A stretch of DNA of 64,000 nucleotides from Rhodoferax ferrireducens (GCF_003347515.1 NZ_QEII01000322.1:62001-126000), one strand, 5' to 3'; counted from the stretch's first letter, positions 8,963-21,804 are shown. Notes: generated from the sequence alone by a model not told the origin. Made by a program: numbers and translations.

Positions 8963-9268
8963 TCACCGCCGGTCTAAGTTGGATCTGGATTGGCTTGCAA
9001 CGGCGGCATGGCGACGCGAAGCGTTGAGTGAACCAAAGGGATTGGTCTTGATGAACTCTTCTTGCATGGCCCATTTGAACAACAGCTTTAGGCTCGCCAG
9101 TCGTCGCTTGATCGTTGTTTCCTTGAACTGCCGATGCTCTCTGAGGTGGCGGATGTATTGGCGCAAGTGATCCTTCTCGACGGAATCAAGCCTTTTTCGC
9201 AGCTCGAAGTACCGTTGGGTGTCGTCAAGGTCAATGTGTGGTGGGGCACTGAAGAGCGACTGGAAGCG
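8963..9268 (-). pseudogene. Tyrosine recombinase (phage integrase) N-terminal remnant
   Basis: The minus frame, open back to a stop at 9269-9271, reads DDTQRYFELRKRLDSVEKD, then LRQYIRHLREHRQ and KRRLASLKLLFKWAMQEEF. This is the SAM-like core-binding domain of XerC/D-type recombinases. The catalytic domain with Arg-His-Arg-Tyr is absent, and the tail after TNPF is unrelated. No good start is present. It is a relic of an integration event beside the bioB/panD scar. Confidence 0.65.
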
Positions 9269-9529
9269 CTAAACACGATCAACGCTACGAATTTGCCAAT
9301 ATAATTATTATTAATTTATAATTATCTAAGAAATGTTTGAAAAACTGAGCGGTAACAGAGTTTTGCCCACTCGAAATGCAACATAGGCCTGGGTATTGGT
9401 TATGTGAGCATCGACACCAGTTCATATTGCGGAACGTCGTTCGGGTTACGCCGCAATAGCGGCGTGTCTGATTCGATAGGCGTGCAAGTATTGAAAACCT
9501 GTCCTGAACATTGTTTGAAGAGAGTCCTC
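9269..9529 (+). promoter_or_regulatory. AT-rich upstream region of sucCD
   Basis: No coding sequence is supported here. Bases about 9297-9335 are very AT-rich (repeated TAATTATTATT and TTATAATTATC), standing out in a high-GC neighbourhood. That is the likely promoter zone for sucC, which starts at 9530. A precise -35/-10 pair was not assigned. Confidence 0.4.
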
Positions 9530-10699
<1,170 letters not shown>

Positions 10700-10708
10700 G
10701 GAAACATC

Positions 10709-11602
10709 ATGTCAATTCTCATCAATAAAGACACCAAGGTCATCACCCAAGGCATCACCGGCAAGACCGGTCAATTCCACACTGAAAAGTGCCAGGAATA
10801 CGCCAACGGCAAAGAATGTTTCGTCGCGGGTGTGAACCCCAAGAAAGCTGGCGAATCCATTTTTGGCATTCCAATCTTCGCCTCCGTCAAGGAAGCCGCC
10901 AAAGATACCGGCGCCACCGTGTCGGTTATTTACGTGCCGCCAGCCGGTGCTGCCGCCGCCATCTGGGAAGCCGTTGAGGCGGATCTGGACCTGGCGATCT
11001 GCATCACCGAAGGCATCCCGGTCCGTGACATGCTGGAACTGCGCAACAAAATGCGCGCCAAAGAATCCGCTGGCGGCAAGAAAACCCTGCTGTTGGGCCC
11101 CAACTGCCCGGGTTTGATCACGCCTGACGAAATCAAGATCGGCATCATGCCCGGTCACATCCATCGCAAGGGCCGCATTGGCGTGGTGAGCCGCTCCGGT
11201 ACGTTGACCTACGAAGCCGTGGCGCAGTTGACTGAAATCGGTCTGGGCCAATCCACTGCGGTCGGTATTGGTGGCGACCCCATCAATGGCCTGAAGCACA
11301 TTGACATCATGCGTGCCTTCAATGACGATCCGGACACCGACGCCGTCATCATGATTGGCGAAATTGGCGGCCCGGACGAAGCTGAAGCCGCGCGCTGGTG
11401 CAAGCTCAACATGAAGAAGCCGATCGTCGGTTTCATCGCCGGTGTAACTGCCCCTGCAGGCAAGCGCATGGGCCATGCCGGTGCCTTGATCTCTGGCGGC
11501 GCCGATACGGCGGATGCCAAGCTGGCAGTGATGGAAGAGTGCGGTTTCACCATCACGCGCAATCCAAGCGAGATGGCCAAGCTGCTCAAAGCCTTGCTGT
11601 AA
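10709..11602 (+). CDS. sucD: Succinyl-CoA synthetase alpha subunit
   Basis: 297-aa alpha subunit carrying the CoA-binding Rossmann domain and the phospho-histidine. [21 protein letters not shown] is the standard opening; [33 protein letters not shown] and GIGGDPI follow. The active-site histidine is in [17 protein letters not shown], near residue 250. The gene lies nine bases after sucC and is followed by about 400 bases without an intact gene. It is complete and should be functional with the upstream subunit. Confidence 0.97.
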   Translation: MSILINKDTKVITQGITGKTGQFHTEKCQEYANGKECFVAGVNPKKAGESIFGIPIFASVKEAAKDTGATVSVIYVPPAGAAAAIWEAVEADLDLAICITEGIPVRDMLELRNKMRAKESAGGKKTLLLGPNCPGLITPDEIKIGIMPGHIHRKGRIGVVSRSGTLTYEAVAQLTEIGLGQSTAVGIGGDPINGLKHIDIMRAFNDDPDTDAVIMIGEIGGPDEAEAARWCKLNMKKPIVGFIAGVTAPAGKRMGHAGALISGGADTADAKLAVMEECGFTITRNPSEMAKLLKALL

Positions 11603-11776
11603 AGCAGAACGCGTCGACCTGTCCGGGTATCTTTGTCGCATTAATTAACGTCCAATCTTTCTCTTTATGATGAGTCGCTTCAGAAAAACGCCGAAACAGT
11701 GCAAGCGCACTGTGGACAGAAATTGTCAGATGGGTGGACGTGAACAAAGTGGGTTTTCAGTGGCAATAACCGTGCC

Positions 11777-11992
11777 GTGTGCTGGCGCATCAAAGCCGTC
11801 ATGCATGGGCTTAATGAGGGGTCCCGACAAGGCTTGTCAGGCCAGGTCGCTCAGCAGCATCGCCGATGGAGAGCGCCCCAACCGATGTCAGAATTCAAAT
11901 GCTTTCGCATTGTCAAGTCAGCATGGAGCTCCATTGAACTGATGTCCACGATCCGCAAAATTCGACAGAACCAATTCTTTCATTCAACCTAG
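11777..11992 (+). pseudogene. Possible IS6-family transposase C-terminal relic
   Basis: The 11603-12003 interval has no intact gene. One frame ends with QHRRWRAPQPMSEFKCFR and then SSIELMSTIRKIRQNQF. This resembles the end of IS6/IS26-type DDE transposases, where a QDHR motif is followed by GFKSF and IE.M.MIRKGQ. Similarity is short and judged by eye; no inverted repeats were found. It would indicate an old IS insertion between sucD and the thiolase. Confidence 0.35.
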
Positions 11993-12003
11993 GAAAATCA
12001 ACC

Positions 12004-13188
<1,185 letters not shown>

Positions 13189-13377
13189 GGTCGGCTGGTT
13201 CGTCCGCGGGGGCTGAAAAATAGAACCTGAGGGGTCAAAAACTGATCCGTGCAGAGAGCTTTTCCTTACAAATCGACCTGATTTCAGTCCGGGTAGGCCG
13301 TTTCGCGGTATGTTTTCTGCGAAGCCTCATCCAAATGACATCACTGAAAAATTTCCCATTGGCCACTGAGAATCCTC

Positions 13378-13758
13378 ATGTTTCGCACCTTGCTCAAATC
13401 CAAAATTCACCGCGTCGCCGTCACCCACTGTGAGCTGCACTATGAAGGCTCTTGCGCCATCGATGAAGACCTGCTGGAAGCGTCCAACATGGCCGAGAAC
13501 GAGCAGATCCATATCTGGAACATCAACAACGGCGAGCGCTTCATCACCTACGCCATCAAGGGCGAACGCGGCTCTGGCATGATTTCGGTCAACGGTTCAG
13601 CGGCACGGCGTGCTGCCGTGGGCGACCTGATCATCATCGCGGCTTTTGCTCAGGTGCATGACGACCAGGTCGCCGCACACGTGCCCCGGCTCGTGTTTGT
13701 GAACGACAAAAACAAACAGACCGCGTTGCGCCACCAGGTGCCAACCCAGCACCTGTGA
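13378..13758 (+). CDS. panD: Aspartate 1-decarboxylase
   Basis: 126-aa pyruvoyl enzyme making beta-alanine for pantothenate. It opens [19 protein letters not shown] and contains [12 protein letters not shown], whose Gly24-Ser25 bond is self-cleaved to give the pyruvoyl group. [17 protein letters not shown] and the [19 protein letters not shown] core are intact. bioA starts at its stop codon (TGATG at 13756-13760), so it is probably the first gene of the pan/bio operon. A frameshifted paralogue lies at 8556-8941. Confidence 0.95.
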   Translation: MFRTLLKSKIHRVAVTHCELHYEGSCAIDEDLLEASNMAENEQIHIWNINNGERFITYAIKGERGSGMISVNGSAARRAAVGDLIIIAAFAQVHDDQVAAHVPRLVFVNDKNKQTALRHQVPTQHL

Positions 13759-15164
13759 TGGGGCACGTTGATGGCGGTCAGCCCGCCGCCTCGCTGGCCC
13801 AGCGCAGTGTGGCGGCCGTCTGGCATCCCTGTACGCAAATGCGACGGGCCGCCACTGTGCTGCCCTTGGCCATCGTTCGCGGCGCGGGACCCTGGCTTTT
13901 TGATGATGCCGGGCAGCGCTACTTCGACACCAGCAGCTCCTGGTGGGTCAACCTGTTTGGCCACGCTGACGCACGCATCAACGCAGCCCTCAAAGACCAA
14001 CTCGACACGTTGCCGCATGTCATGTTGGCGGGCTGCACCCACGCGCCGGCGGTGGAACTGGCCGAACGCCTGTCCAGCCTGACCGGCGGCGTGCTCGGGC
14101 ATTGTTTCTTCGCCAGTGATGGTGCCTCGGCCGTCGAGATCGCACTCAAGATGAGCTTTCACTATTGGCGCAACCGGGGGCGCCCCGCCAAACAGGAATT
14201 CGTCTGCCTGCGCCAGGGCTACCATGGCGAGACGCTGGGTGCACTGGCGGTGACCGACGTGGCCGTGTTCCGCGATGCCTATGCCCCCTTGCTGATGCGA
14301 TCACACCAGGTCATGTCGCCCGACGCGCGCCAGGCGGCTCCGGGCGAGTCCGCCCTGGAGGTCGCCCTGCGTGCGGCGGCCCAATTGCAGACCCTGCTGG
14401 CTGCACGTCACGATCACATTGCAGCCATCATCCTGGAGCCACTGGTACAAGGCGCCACCGGCATGGCCATGTACGACCCTGCCTACTTGCGCGCCGTGCG
14501 TGCCCTGTGCGACCAGTATGAAGTGCACCTGATTGCCGACGAAATTGCGGTGGGCTGTGGGCGCACCGGCACCTTTTTTGCCTTCGAGCAGGCATCGTTG
14601 CCGGACGAGCCCCGGATCTGGCCCGACCTGGTCTGCCTGTCCAAGGGCATCAGCGGTGGCTACCTGCCGCTGTCCCTGGTGCTATCGCGCAACCACATTT
14701 ATGACGCCTTTCTCGATGACGACGTGGCACGCGGCTTTCTGCATTCGCACTCCTACACCGGCAATGCGCTGGCCTGCCGCGCGGCACTGGCCGTGCTTGA
14801 CCGGTTTGAGCAGGACCAGGTGCTGCGCAACAACCGCCAGCAGGCGGCCACCCTGAGCGCTGCGTTGGCGCCCCTGCAAAGCGATGCCCGCATCGAACAC
14901 TGGCGCCACATCGGCATGATCTGGGCCTTTGACGTGCGCGAGGCGTTCGCGGGTCCGCGGTTTGCCGAGCGCTTTCACCTGGCCGGACGCGCGCACGAAC
15001 TCCTGATCCGCCCGATCGGGCGTACCGTCTACCTGATGCCAGCGTATGTGCTGAATGACGAACTCGCCCACTGGCTGGCCGACCGCGTCATCGCCACACT
15101 CAACGATGTGTTAAGCCAAAGTCCCTCCGATGCTGATCGAGCACCTGAACCGCCAACTGCGTGA
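13758..15164 (+). CDS. bioA: Adenosylmethionine-8-amino-7-oxononanoate aminotransferase
   Basis: 468-aa class III PLP aminotransferase that converts KAPA to DAPA with SAM as amino donor. Signatures are WHPCTQM near residue 24, [52 protein letters not shown] with the PLP aspartate, and [17 protein letters not shown] with the Schiff-base lysine. The start ATG at 13758 overlaps the panD stop by one base; a GTG three bases earlier is in frame. The coding end overlaps bioF by 35 bases, so translation is tightly linked. Confidence 0.95.
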   Translation: MGHVDGGQPAASLAQRSVAAVWHPCTQMRRAATVLPLAIVRGAGPWLFDDAGQRYFDTSSSWWVNLFGHADARINAALKDQLDTLPHVMLAGCTHAPAVELAERLSSLTGGVLGHCFFASDGASAVEIALKMSFHYWRNRGRPAKQEFVCLRQGYHGETLGALAVTDVAVFRDAYAPLLMRSHQVMSPDARQAAPGESALEVALRAAAQLQTLLAARHDHIAAIILEPLVQGATGMAMYDPAYLRAVRALCDQYEVHLIADEIAVGCGRTGTFFAFEQASLPDEPRIWPDLVCLSKGISGGYLPLSLVLSRNHIYDAFLDDDVARGFLHSHSYTGNALACRAALAVLDRFEQDQVLRNNRQQAATLSAALAPLQSDARIEHWRHIGMIWAFDVREAFAGPRFAERFHLAGRAHELLIRPIGRTVYLMPAYVLNDELAHWLADRVIATLNDVLSQSPSDADRAPEPPTA

Positions 15165-16359
15165 GCGCGAAGCGCAGGCGCTCAAACGCCAGCGTCGCGT
15201 TGCTGAGTCACCCTGTGCGCCGCACCAGCGCGTCAGCCGGGATGGGCAACCGGCCCGCGAGATGCTGGCGTTTTGCAGCAACGACTACCTGGGCTTGGCC
15301 CATCACCCGGCGCTGATTCAAGCGCTGGCGGACGGTGCACAGCGCTTCGGCGCAGGCAGCGGCGCGTCTCACCTCATCAACGGCCATTCACGCGCCCATG
15401 CCGCGCTGGAAGACGATCTCGCCCACTGGCTGGCACCGTGTATTCCGGAGGCCCAGGCGCTGTACTTTTGCACCGGTTACATGGCCAACCTGGCGCTGCT
15501 CACGGCCCTGGGCGACGCCCACGCCACGATCTTTGCTGACAAACTCAACCACGCCTCGCTGATCGACGGGGCCCTGTTGGCCAAGGCGCCCCTGCAGCGT
15601 TACCCCCACCGCAACCTCGCTACGTTGGAGAGCCAGTTGACGCGCTGTACGACTCCGATCAAGCTGATCGTGACCGACGCCGTCTTCAGCATGGACGGTG
15701 ATCTGGCCGATTTACCCGCGCTGCTGGCGCTGGCGGAGCGTTTTGATGCCTGGCTGATCGTGGACGATGCCCATGGCTTTGGGGTGCTTGGCGCGCAAGG
15801 GCGCGGCAGCCTCTCGCATTTTGAATTGAAGAGTGAACGCCTGATCTACATGGGCACGCTTGGCAAGGCGGCCGGGGTGGGCGGTGCTTTTGTGGCCGCG
15901 CACCCGACCATCATCGACTGGCTGGTCCAGGCCGCCCGGCCCTACATCTACACCACCGCGGCGCCCCCCGCCGTGGCCCATGCGCTGCGTGAGAGCCTGC
16001 GCCTGATGGCGGGGGCAGAAGGCGACCGGCGACGCGCCCACCTGCAACAACTCATCGGGCAGTTGCGCACGCAGCTCACCGCTTTGCTGGCCGCCCACCC
16101 TGCGCTGGGTTGGCGCCTGGTGGACTCCAGCACCGCGATCCAGCCGATCATCGTGGGTGACAACGCGGTCACCCTGGCGCTGGCGGCGGCCCTGGATGCC
16201 CAGGGTCTGTGGGTGCCAGCCATTCGCCCGCCCACAGTACCTGCTGGCACGGCCCGTCTGCGTATCACGCTCAGCGCCGCGCACAGCAGCGACGACGTGC
16301 AGCGGCTGGTTGATGGGCTGGCCCGTGCTGCCGGGGACTTGACCGGAGCCTTGGCATGA
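15130..16359 (+). CDS. bioF: 8-amino-7-oxononanoate synthase
   Basis: 409-aa alpha-oxoamine synthase joining pimeloyl-ACP/CoA with alanine. It contains [68 protein letters not shown] and the lysine motif [16 protein letters not shown]. It begins inside the end of bioA and ends in an ATGA overlap with bioD. Length is slightly above the usual 385 aa owing to the N- and C-terminal tails. The order panD-bioA-F-D-B is as expected for beta-proteobacteria. Confidence 0.95.
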   Translation: MLIEHLNRQLREREAQALKRQRRVAESPCAPHQRVSRDGQPAREMLAFCSNDYLGLAHHPALIQALADGAQRFGAGSGASHLINGHSRAHAALEDDLAHWLAPCIPEAQALYFCTGYMANLALLTALGDAHATIFADKLNHASLIDGALLAKAPLQRYPHRNLATLESQLTRCTTPIKLIVTDAVFSMDGDLADLPALLALAERFDAWLIVDDAHGFGVLGAQGRGSLSHFELKSERLIYMGTLGKAAGVGGAFVAAHPTIIDWLVQAARPYIYTTAAPPAVAHALRESLRLMAGAEGDRRRAHLQQLIGQLRTQLTALLAAHPALGWRLVDSSTAIQPIIVGDNAVTLALAAALDAQGLWVPAIRPPTVPAGTARLRITLSAAHSSDDVQRLVDGLARAAGDLTGALA

Positions 16360-17096
16360 CGGCGCTTGCCCCGCTGACGGGTTGCTTCGTCACTGGCACC
16401 GACACCGAAGTGGGCAAGACCCGCATCAGCGCCGCGCTGCTGCACTGGTGTACCCAACAGGGCTGGCGCAGCGCCGGCTTCAAGCCGGTGGCCGCAGGCA
16501 CGAGTCTGATCAATGGCCAGTGGGTCAACAACGATGTGCGCACCTTGCGCGACGCCAGTTCACTGGTCTTGACTGATGCGGAAGTAGGCCCCCTGCAATT
16601 CGAGGCCGCCTGTGCGCCCCACATTGCGGCGGCACTCCAGGAGCAGACCATTGACCGTACCTTTCTCTTGCGCTCGGCCCACGCACTGGCGGCGCGCGCC
16701 GACGTGCTGGTGGTGGAGGGGGTCGGTGGTTTTTGTGTGCCCATGGGCGCCGATTGGGACAGCGCCGATCTGGCCGTCGACCTGCAGTTGCCCGTGGTGC
16801 TGGTGGTCGGCCTGCGTCTGGGCTGTATCAACCATGCGCTGCTCACGGCGCAAGCGGTACGTGCCTGTGGCTTGCAACTGGCCGGCTGGGTGGGCAACGT
16901 CATTAACCCGAACATGCCGTGGCTGGACGAAAATGTCGCCACGTTGCGCCAGCGCTTTCAATTGCAGGGTAGCCCCTGCCTGGGCGTGGTGCCCTACTTG
17001 CCCGACCCCACGCCAGCGGCCGTCGCCGTCCATTTGGACGGTTCCGCCCTGCACACCATTTTTACCGCCACTTCTTCCTTCCTGGCCTCTACCTGA
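16356..17096 (+). CDS. bioD: Dethiobiotin synthetase
   Basis: 246-aa P-loop enzyme that carboxylates DAPA to close the ureido ring of dethiobiotin with ATP. The P-loop [16 protein letters not shown] is at residues 9-24, followed by GFKPVAAG with the substrate lysine and [12 protein letters not shown] with the second signature. The start overlaps bioF by ATGA (16356-16359). Ten bases separate it from bioB. Nothing unusual is seen apart from a short serine-rich C-terminal tail. Confidence 0.95.
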   Translation: MTALAPLTGCFVTGTDTEVGKTRISAALLHWCTQQGWRSAGFKPVAAGTSLINGQWVNNDVRTLRDASSLVLTDAEVGPLQFEAACAPHIAAALQEQTIDRTFLLRSAHALAARADVLVVEGVGGFCVPMGADWDSADLAVDLQLPVVLVVGLRLGCINHALLTAQAVRACGLQLAGWVGNVINPNMPWLDENVATLRQRFQLQGSPCLGVVPYLPDPTPAAVAVHLDGSALHTIFTATSSFLAST

Positions 17097-17106
17097 AAGA
17101 CATGAC

Positions 17107-18144
17107 ATGACCACCATCACCCTGGTTCCCGTTTCCTCGCTGCGTCCGGCACCGGCGCGTACCGAGGCCCCCAAATTTCACCAACGCTGGCCGGTTCTGG
17201 ATGTGCAAGCCCTGTATGCGCTGCCCTTCATGGACTTGTTGTTTCGCGCCCAGCAGGTGCACCGCGAGCACTTTGATGCCAATGAAGTGCAGTTGTCGAC
17301 CCTGCTGTCCATCAAGACCGGTGGTTGCGCCGAGGACTGTGGTTATTGCCCGCAGGCAGCCAGCGCAGACAGCGGTATTGAGGCCAGCAAACTGATGCCG
17401 CTGGCCGAAGTCATGGAAGCGGCGCAAGCCGCCAAAGACCAGGGCGCGACGCGCTTTTGCATGGGGGCCGCCTGGCGCAGCCCCAAGGAGCGCGACATGG
17501 AGCGCGTCACGGAGATGGTGCGCGAAGTGCGGTCCCTGGGCCTGGAAACCTGCATGACGCTGGGCATGCTCGAAGCTGAGCAGGCCCAGGCACTCAAGGA
17601 CGCCGGGCTGGACTACTACAACCACAATCTGGACAGTGCCCCGGAGTTCTACGACAAGATCATCAGCACCCGCACCTACCAGGACCGCCTGGACACCCTG
17701 GGCCATGTGCGCGAGGCCGGTATCAACGTCTGCTGTGGCGGCATCGTCGGCATGGGGGAGTCCCGGCTCGAACGCGCAGGCCTGATTGCGCAGCTGGCCA
17801 ACCTCAACCCGTATCCCGAGTCGGTGCCGATCAACAACCTGGTGGCCGTTGCGGGGACCCCTTTGGCCAACACCGAGCCGCTGGACCCGTTCGAGTTTGT
17901 TCGCACCATTGCGGTGGCCCGCATCACCATGCCGCGCACCATGGTCCGCCTGTCGGCCGGACGCGAGCAGATGGACGAGGCCTTGCAGGCACTGTGTTTT
18001 GCCGCTGGTGCCAACTCCATTTTTTACGGTGACAAATTGCTCACCACCAGCAACCCCCAGGCCGATCGGGACCGCCAGCTGTTCGAGCGGCTTGGATTGA
18101 GCGTGCAGGGACAGCGCCCTGCACCGCTGCAGCCAACGGCCTGA
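17107..18144 (+). CDS. bioB: Biotin synthase
   Basis: 345-aa radical-SAM enzyme that inserts sulfur into dethiobiotin. The CxxxCxxC cluster is in [13 protein letters not shown] near residue 70, with [35 protein letters not shown] and the conserved [10 protein letters not shown] containing the [2Fe-2S] arginine. The ATG at 17107 is used; the long open frame upstream is non-coding overlap with bioD. A 49-codon ORF starts at its stop (TGATG). A similar C-terminal fragment lies at 8421-8535. Confidence 0.96.
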   Translation: MTTITLVPVSSLRPAPARTEAPKFHQRWPVLDVQALYALPFMDLLFRAQQVHREHFDANEVQLSTLLSIKTGGCAEDCGYCPQAASADSGIEASKLMPLAEVMEAAQAAKDQGATRFCMGAAWRSPKERDMERVTEMVREVRSLGLETCMTLGMLEAEQAQALKDAGLDYYNHNLDSAPEFYDKIISTRTYQDRLDTLGHVREAGINVCCGGIVGMGESRLERAGLIAQLANLNPYPESVPINNLVAVAGTPLANTEPLDPFEFVRTIAVARITMPRTMVRLSAGREQMDEALQALCFAAGANSIFYGDKLLTTSNPQADRDRQLFERLGLSVQGQRPAPLQPTA

Positions 18145-18293
18145 TGAACGCCGTGCTGACCGGGCCGGTGACGGGCAAACGCATCCTGAGTGATGCGTTT
18201 CATGTCAATCCTTACCCGACCTACCAGACTCTGCGGGAACTGCTATCCAGGCAAAAACCGACCCTTTTGGCGCTGGTCGACGAACTGATCTGA
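18144..18293 (+). CDS. Small 49-aa ORF coupled to bioB, unknown
   Basis: The ATG overlaps the bioB stop (tgATG), giving a 49-residue product beginning [16 protein letters not shown] and ending LLALVDELI. The overlap and sensible codon use suggest that it may be translated. The stretch NPYPTYQTLRELL recalls the N-terminal part of cytochrome P450s, so it could be a remnant of a P450 or hydroxylase gene; this is weak. It marks the last recognisable piece before the mobile-element genes start near 18399. Confidence 0.35.
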   Translation: MNAVLTGPVTGKRILSDAFHVNPYPTYQTLRELLSRQKPTLLALVDELI

Positions 18294-18398
18294 GGTACTT
18301 GGCTCAGCCGGTGCCGTAATCCCACCCCTTTTCTCGCTGTTTTAAGTGGCGCTTTGAGACAGGAAGGTTGAGCCTGCCTGATCAGGAGTTTGACGACC

Positions 18399-19604
18399 AT
18401 GGATATTCAGCGTTTCTGCATCAAGGGAAGTGTATTCGGTGCTGACGACCCGAAATTGCAGGGTGCATTGGCGCAGGTCCACGAGACACCAGAGCGTCCG
18501 CGTTGCCTGTGCGTGCCGGGCGGTGTGGAGATGTACGTGGCGCATCACCGGCAATTTGTGGTCAAGCGCATGCCTGAAACGGGGAGTCAGCACCACCCCG
18601 GCTGCCCGTCCTACGAACCCGAACTGCAGCAATCTGGCCTGGGCGAACTGCTTGGCGAAGCAGTGCTTGAGTCAGAGGTGGGCACTGTGGAATTGCGCGT
18701 TGATTTCCCGTGGACAAGGACTACCGGGCGAGGCGTGCCACGCGGGGAGCCACAAGACGCGTCTGAAATTGAAGTGCCGCGCCGACGCATGAGCCTGCGG
18801 GCGTTGATGCACTTTTTGTTCGAGCGAGCAGACTTCAATCGCTGGAGTCCTGCCATGGAAGGCAAACGCAACCAGGGTGTGTTGCACAAGTACTTGCAGG
18901 AGGCTGCCGAAGGCATAGTGGTCAAGGGCGTGGTGCTGGCAGAACGACTGTATGTGCCTGAGCCCTTCAGTGAAGCCGGAAAAACCGCAGTTGCCCAGCG
19001 GCGTCGCGAGAAGCTCGCGGTCTTGCGGCCACGGGAAGGTCAGAGCCCTCTGGCGGTGGTGATTGGCGAGTTCAAGGCGAGCGAAGTGACACCACTGGGA
19101 CGCCGGGTATGGATCAAACACATGCCGGATGCGCCGCTGCTGATGGCCGCCAAGGCATGGGAACGGATCGAGCGGGTGTTTGCTCCGCTGTTGGAGGCTC
19201 GGGATGCCGACGGGGGGCAGAAGGTACGGTTGATGTTGGTCGCATTGATCCGCGCGCGCCGCGAGCATACCTACGAGATCGATGTTGCGAGCCTGATGTT
19301 GGCCAGCGAGCACTGGATCCCGGTCGAAGGCATTCACGAGTTGCCTTTGGTGCAGGCCCTGGTGGATCAGCAGCGGCGTTTCGTCAAACCCCTGCGCTAC
19401 GACGCCAGGAATGCGGCAAGTTTTCCAAATGCCTTATTGCTGGACGCAGGCGCCTCGCCGGTTCCCTTGCATGTGGTCAGTGCTTATTTGGATCCGAAAG
19501 AACAAGCGGCCAAGGCACTTGCTCTGAGAGCGGGTGACGACAAGCAGTGGGTGTGGCATACGAGTGAATCGATGCCGAAATTACCGGTCCGAGCGCGTCC
19601 ATAG
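18399..19604 (+). CDS. DUF1173-like mobile-element protein
   Basis: 401-aa cytoplasmic protein that I place, by eye, in the DUF1173 group found on integrative elements and plasmids of proteobacteria. Clues are the N-terminal block RCLCVPGGVEMYVAHHRQF followed by HHPGCPSYEPE, a possible Cys/His metal site, and the mid-region LMHFLFERADFNRWSPAMEG. The function is unknown. The start at 18399 has AGGAG eleven bases upstream; a TTG at 18390 is in frame. It is the first gene of the mobile-element block and lies about 100 bases after the bioB-linked ORF, so the junction with the core chromosome is probably in 18294-18398. Confidence 0.6.
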   Translation: MDIQRFCIKGSVFGADDPKLQGALAQVHETPERPRCLCVPGGVEMYVAHHRQFVVKRMPETGSQHHPGCPSYEPELQQSGLGELLGEAVLESEVGTVELRVDFPWTRTTGRGVPRGEPQDASEIEVPRRRMSLRALMHFLFERADFNRWSPAMEGKRNQGVLHKYLQEAAEGIVVKGVVLAERLYVPEPFSEAGKTAVAQRRREKLAVLRPREGQSPLAVVIGEFKASEVTPLGRRVWIKHMPDAPLLMAAKAWERIERVFAPLLEARDADGGQKVRLMLVALIRARREHTYEIDVASLMLASEHWIPVEGIHELPLVQALVDQQRRFVKPLRYDARNAASFPNALLLDAGASPVPLHVVSAYLDPKEQAAKALALRAGDDKQWVWHTSESMPKLPVRARP

Positions 19605-19776
19605 CACACTGGCAAATGCGCAGGCGTTGGGTGGCGCCGTACCAGTAGTACTGGGTCAACCGATGTCGAAACATCGCTTCTTTCGCGCTGCTTGTCTCTG
19701 GTGCGTTTCCTGTGTATCCGTGAACATCGTGCTGCTTCGGTTGCCAATGCAACCTCAACCAACCCAACCGCACTTT

Positions 19777-20232
19777 ATGAATCACCAACAGCTAAGCGAG
19801 ATATGTTTCGAAGAAACCTACACCGTGCCATCCAATCAGACGGCGCGTTCACTGTTCACCCGTTTGCCGCATGGAAAACACTATGCCGAGACGCTCATCG
19901 AGTGTCTGGCCACCGGGTACCTGATCGCGGTCGTCGAGTCAATTTGCATCCGGGAGATGCAGCTGCAGATCGATCCTTCGGTGGAGGTGGTTGTTGGCCG
20001 AACCATCCACCTTGAGCATTGCGGCCCGATACCGCCCGGTGCAACGATTCGTCTGTTGGGCTGGGTAGAGCGGCTGGGCCAGCGTAGCGTCACGTTTTGC
20101 ATCAGGGCTTACGACGACCATGAACTCGTTTGCGATGGCAAGGTGACGTTGGTGGCGGCAGACCGTGCGGCGATGGAGTCAAAAATTGCGATCAAGGTGA
20201 ATGGCCTTCAGAAGGTGGAGGCTGTTTCATAG
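19777..20232 (+). CDS. FlK-like hotdog thioesterase
   Basis: About 151 aa from the ATG at 19777; another in-frame ATG lies at 19747 and neither has a strong ribosome site. The product has hotdog thioesterase features like the FlK/fluoroacetyl-CoA group: ICFEETYTVPSNQTARSLF, LIECLATGYLIAVVESICI, and the strands VGRTIHLEHCGPIPPGATI and FCIRAYDDHELVCDGKVTLV. FlK relatives remove small acyl-CoA esters. It sits between two mobile-element backbone genes and is a passenger there. The catalytic Thr/Glu/His set was not mapped with certainty. Confidence 0.65.
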   Translation: MNHQQLSEICFEETYTVPSNQTARSLFTRLPHGKHYAETLIECLATGYLIAVVESICIREMQLQIDPSVEVVVGRTIHLEHCGPIPPGATIRLLGWVERLGQRSVTFCIRAYDDHELVCDGKVTLVAADRAAMESKIAIKVNGLQKVEAVS

Positions 20233-20337
20233 AAGCTGAACAGCTCGGGCGCAGGTTTCTGCTTGCGAATCGATGAATTGGATGCCATTTGCCCCCGCGC
20301 CAAACGGTCGGTTGACACAGTCTCTTTGCGCGAGAGC

Positions 20338-20367
20338 ATGAATCAGCGAGTTGTTTCGCGATTCATG
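20338..20367 (+). promoter_or_regulatory. Nested hairpin just before the ribosome site of the 20381 gene
   Basis: CATGAATC pairs with GATTCATG, and inside it GCGA pairs with TCGC around a short loop. The structure ends immediately before the GAAGGAG ribosome site of the gene at 20381. It could regulate translation or stabilise the message. No T-run follows, so it is not a terminator. Confidence 0.45.
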
Positions 20368-20380
20368 AAGGAGTGCAACC

Positions 20381-21685
20381 ATGTCGAATGCAGTGTTCAA
20401 GGTCCATGGCAGCCAGGCAGAGCTGCCCACCGTGCTCGGGCAAGGCCCGGCACGGATTCCCACCGGCGGTAAAATCCGCGCCGGCATCAAGGTTCTGACT
20501 GCCAAGGCGGCGGCGCACCCCGATGCCCGCGCCATCTACGAGCGGGGCCTGGCGGCAGGCGAATCGTTTGTCCAGATCGAACAGGCGCTTGCCGCTGCGC
20601 TGCCTCAGCTGAAAACCCCGCTAACTCCCAAGAACGTGTCCTGGTTCACGGTGCGTGGCCAGGACTTTGCGAACCCCGAGATCGCCCGGCAGATTCTGGC
20701 GGCCCACAGTGAAGACCGAGGGGACGGTTTCAAGCGCCTCTACCGATTCCCGGTGGTGTTCCCCTCCGACTACTGGCAGGTGGTGATGCCCCACGAACTG
20801 GCGGCCTGGGGCGCGGCAGAGAAACATTACTGGTCTGAATACTCGCCGGATGGCCGTGTGCGCTACTGCAAACAGCACGCGTCTGTGCCCTTCGACGATA
20901 CCGGCAAGCGGGTGATTCGGCTGTTCGGCGGGCGCAAAACAATGTTGCGTGAACAAAACGAGGGCTTGTGCGACCCGGAATCCTGCCGCGAATACCAGCT
21001 TCGCCAGTGCAACCTGACCGGGCGTTTTCTTTTTTTCATCCCCGGCATCCGCTCGATCAGCGCCTTCGAACTGCACACCAACAGCTTTTACGCCATGAAC
21101 ATGGCGATCCAGAAGTTCGAGACCATCAGCTTTCTGCGCGGCGGGCGCATCTCGGGCTTTCTGGACAGCCAGCGCACGCCGTTTTATCTGACCAAGAAGC
21201 TGATGGAGGTGGCGCGCATCGACGAGCAGGGCAGGGCGGTGCGGGTACCGCAATGGATCATCGATCTGGAAGCCCCTGTTGATGTGACGGCGCTGATACG
21301 TCAGAACGAGGATGAAGGTGCTGTCATCGTGCAGGCTCGGCAAGCGGCTCAAGTGCTGGAAGGGGCCAAAGGACTGGAAGAAGGTAATGCCGCTGCCAAT
21401 CAGATGTCCCCAGCGATAGAGCCCGCTGATAGCCCACCCGATGACAAGGTAGCTTGGAAAGACATCGCCGTGAAAGGGCCGACGTTCGAACAGGTCAGTG
21501 ATCGGGCCAAGTCCTATGGCATCGACCGGATCCAGTACGAAGCCTACGCCGACCAGCGCTGGGGCCGTGGCTGGCGCTTGAATGCTTTCGGTCGCCAGCA
21601 CGCGTATGACGAACTGGAACGTTATCGGAACGACCCAAAGGGCTATCTCGACAAGATCGACTGCGCGATGCAGGGGCGGGCGTGA
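20381..21685 (+). CDS. Element-encoded metal-binding/RDF-like protein
   Basis: 434-aa protein like those annotated hydrolase or metal-binding protein in integrative elements. The opening HGSQAELPTVLGQGPA and GGKIRAGIKVLT recalls phage gp3-type recombination directionality factors. Midway a cysteine cluster (RYCKQHA; CDPESCREYQLRQC) suggests a zinc site, followed by FFIPGIRSISAFELHTNSFY. The C-terminal part GPTFEQVSDRAKSYGIDRIQ is alpha-helical. It overlaps the next frame and precedes SbcD- and SbcC-like genes, so the three likely act together on DNA. The exact biochemical role is not known and the RDF comparison is tentative. Confidence 0.55.
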   Translation: MSNAVFKVHGSQAELPTVLGQGPARIPTGGKIRAGIKVLTAKAAAHPDARAIYERGLAAGESFVQIEQALAAALPQLKTPLTPKNVSWFTVRGQDFANPEIARQILAAHSEDRGDGFKRLYRFPVVFPSDYWQVVMPHELAAWGAAEKHYWSEYSPDGRVRYCKQHASVPFDDTGKRVIRLFGGRKTMLREQNEGLCDPESCREYQLRQCNLTGRFLFFIPGIRSISAFELHTNSFYAMNMAIQKFETISFLRGGRISGFLDSQRTPFYLTKKLMEVARIDEQGRAVRVPQWIIDLEAPVDVTALIRQNEDEGAVIVQARQAAQVLEGAKGLEEGNAAANQMSPAIEPADSPPDDKVAWKDIAVKGPTFEQVSDRAKSYGIDRIQYEAYADQRWGRGWRLNAFGRQHAYDELERYRNDPKGYLDKIDCAMQGRA

Positions 21686-21804
21686 GCGGGCAGGAGTCCC
21701 TCAACACCGCGTTGGGCTCTGCGCACACCCTTGATGATTTGGAAATCAAGGGGAAGCTGTTGAAGCCTTCACATATTTACCAGACACCAGTTCAGGAGTT
21801 CGCC

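Noticed and set aside
16612-17106. N-terminal extension of biotin synthase
   Set aside because: It lies entirely within bioD in another frame; normal BioB length is reached from 17107.
18144-18293. Cytochrome P450 gene
   Set aside because: Only an NPYPTY-like stretch matches; 49 residues are too few, so it is listed only as a small ORF.
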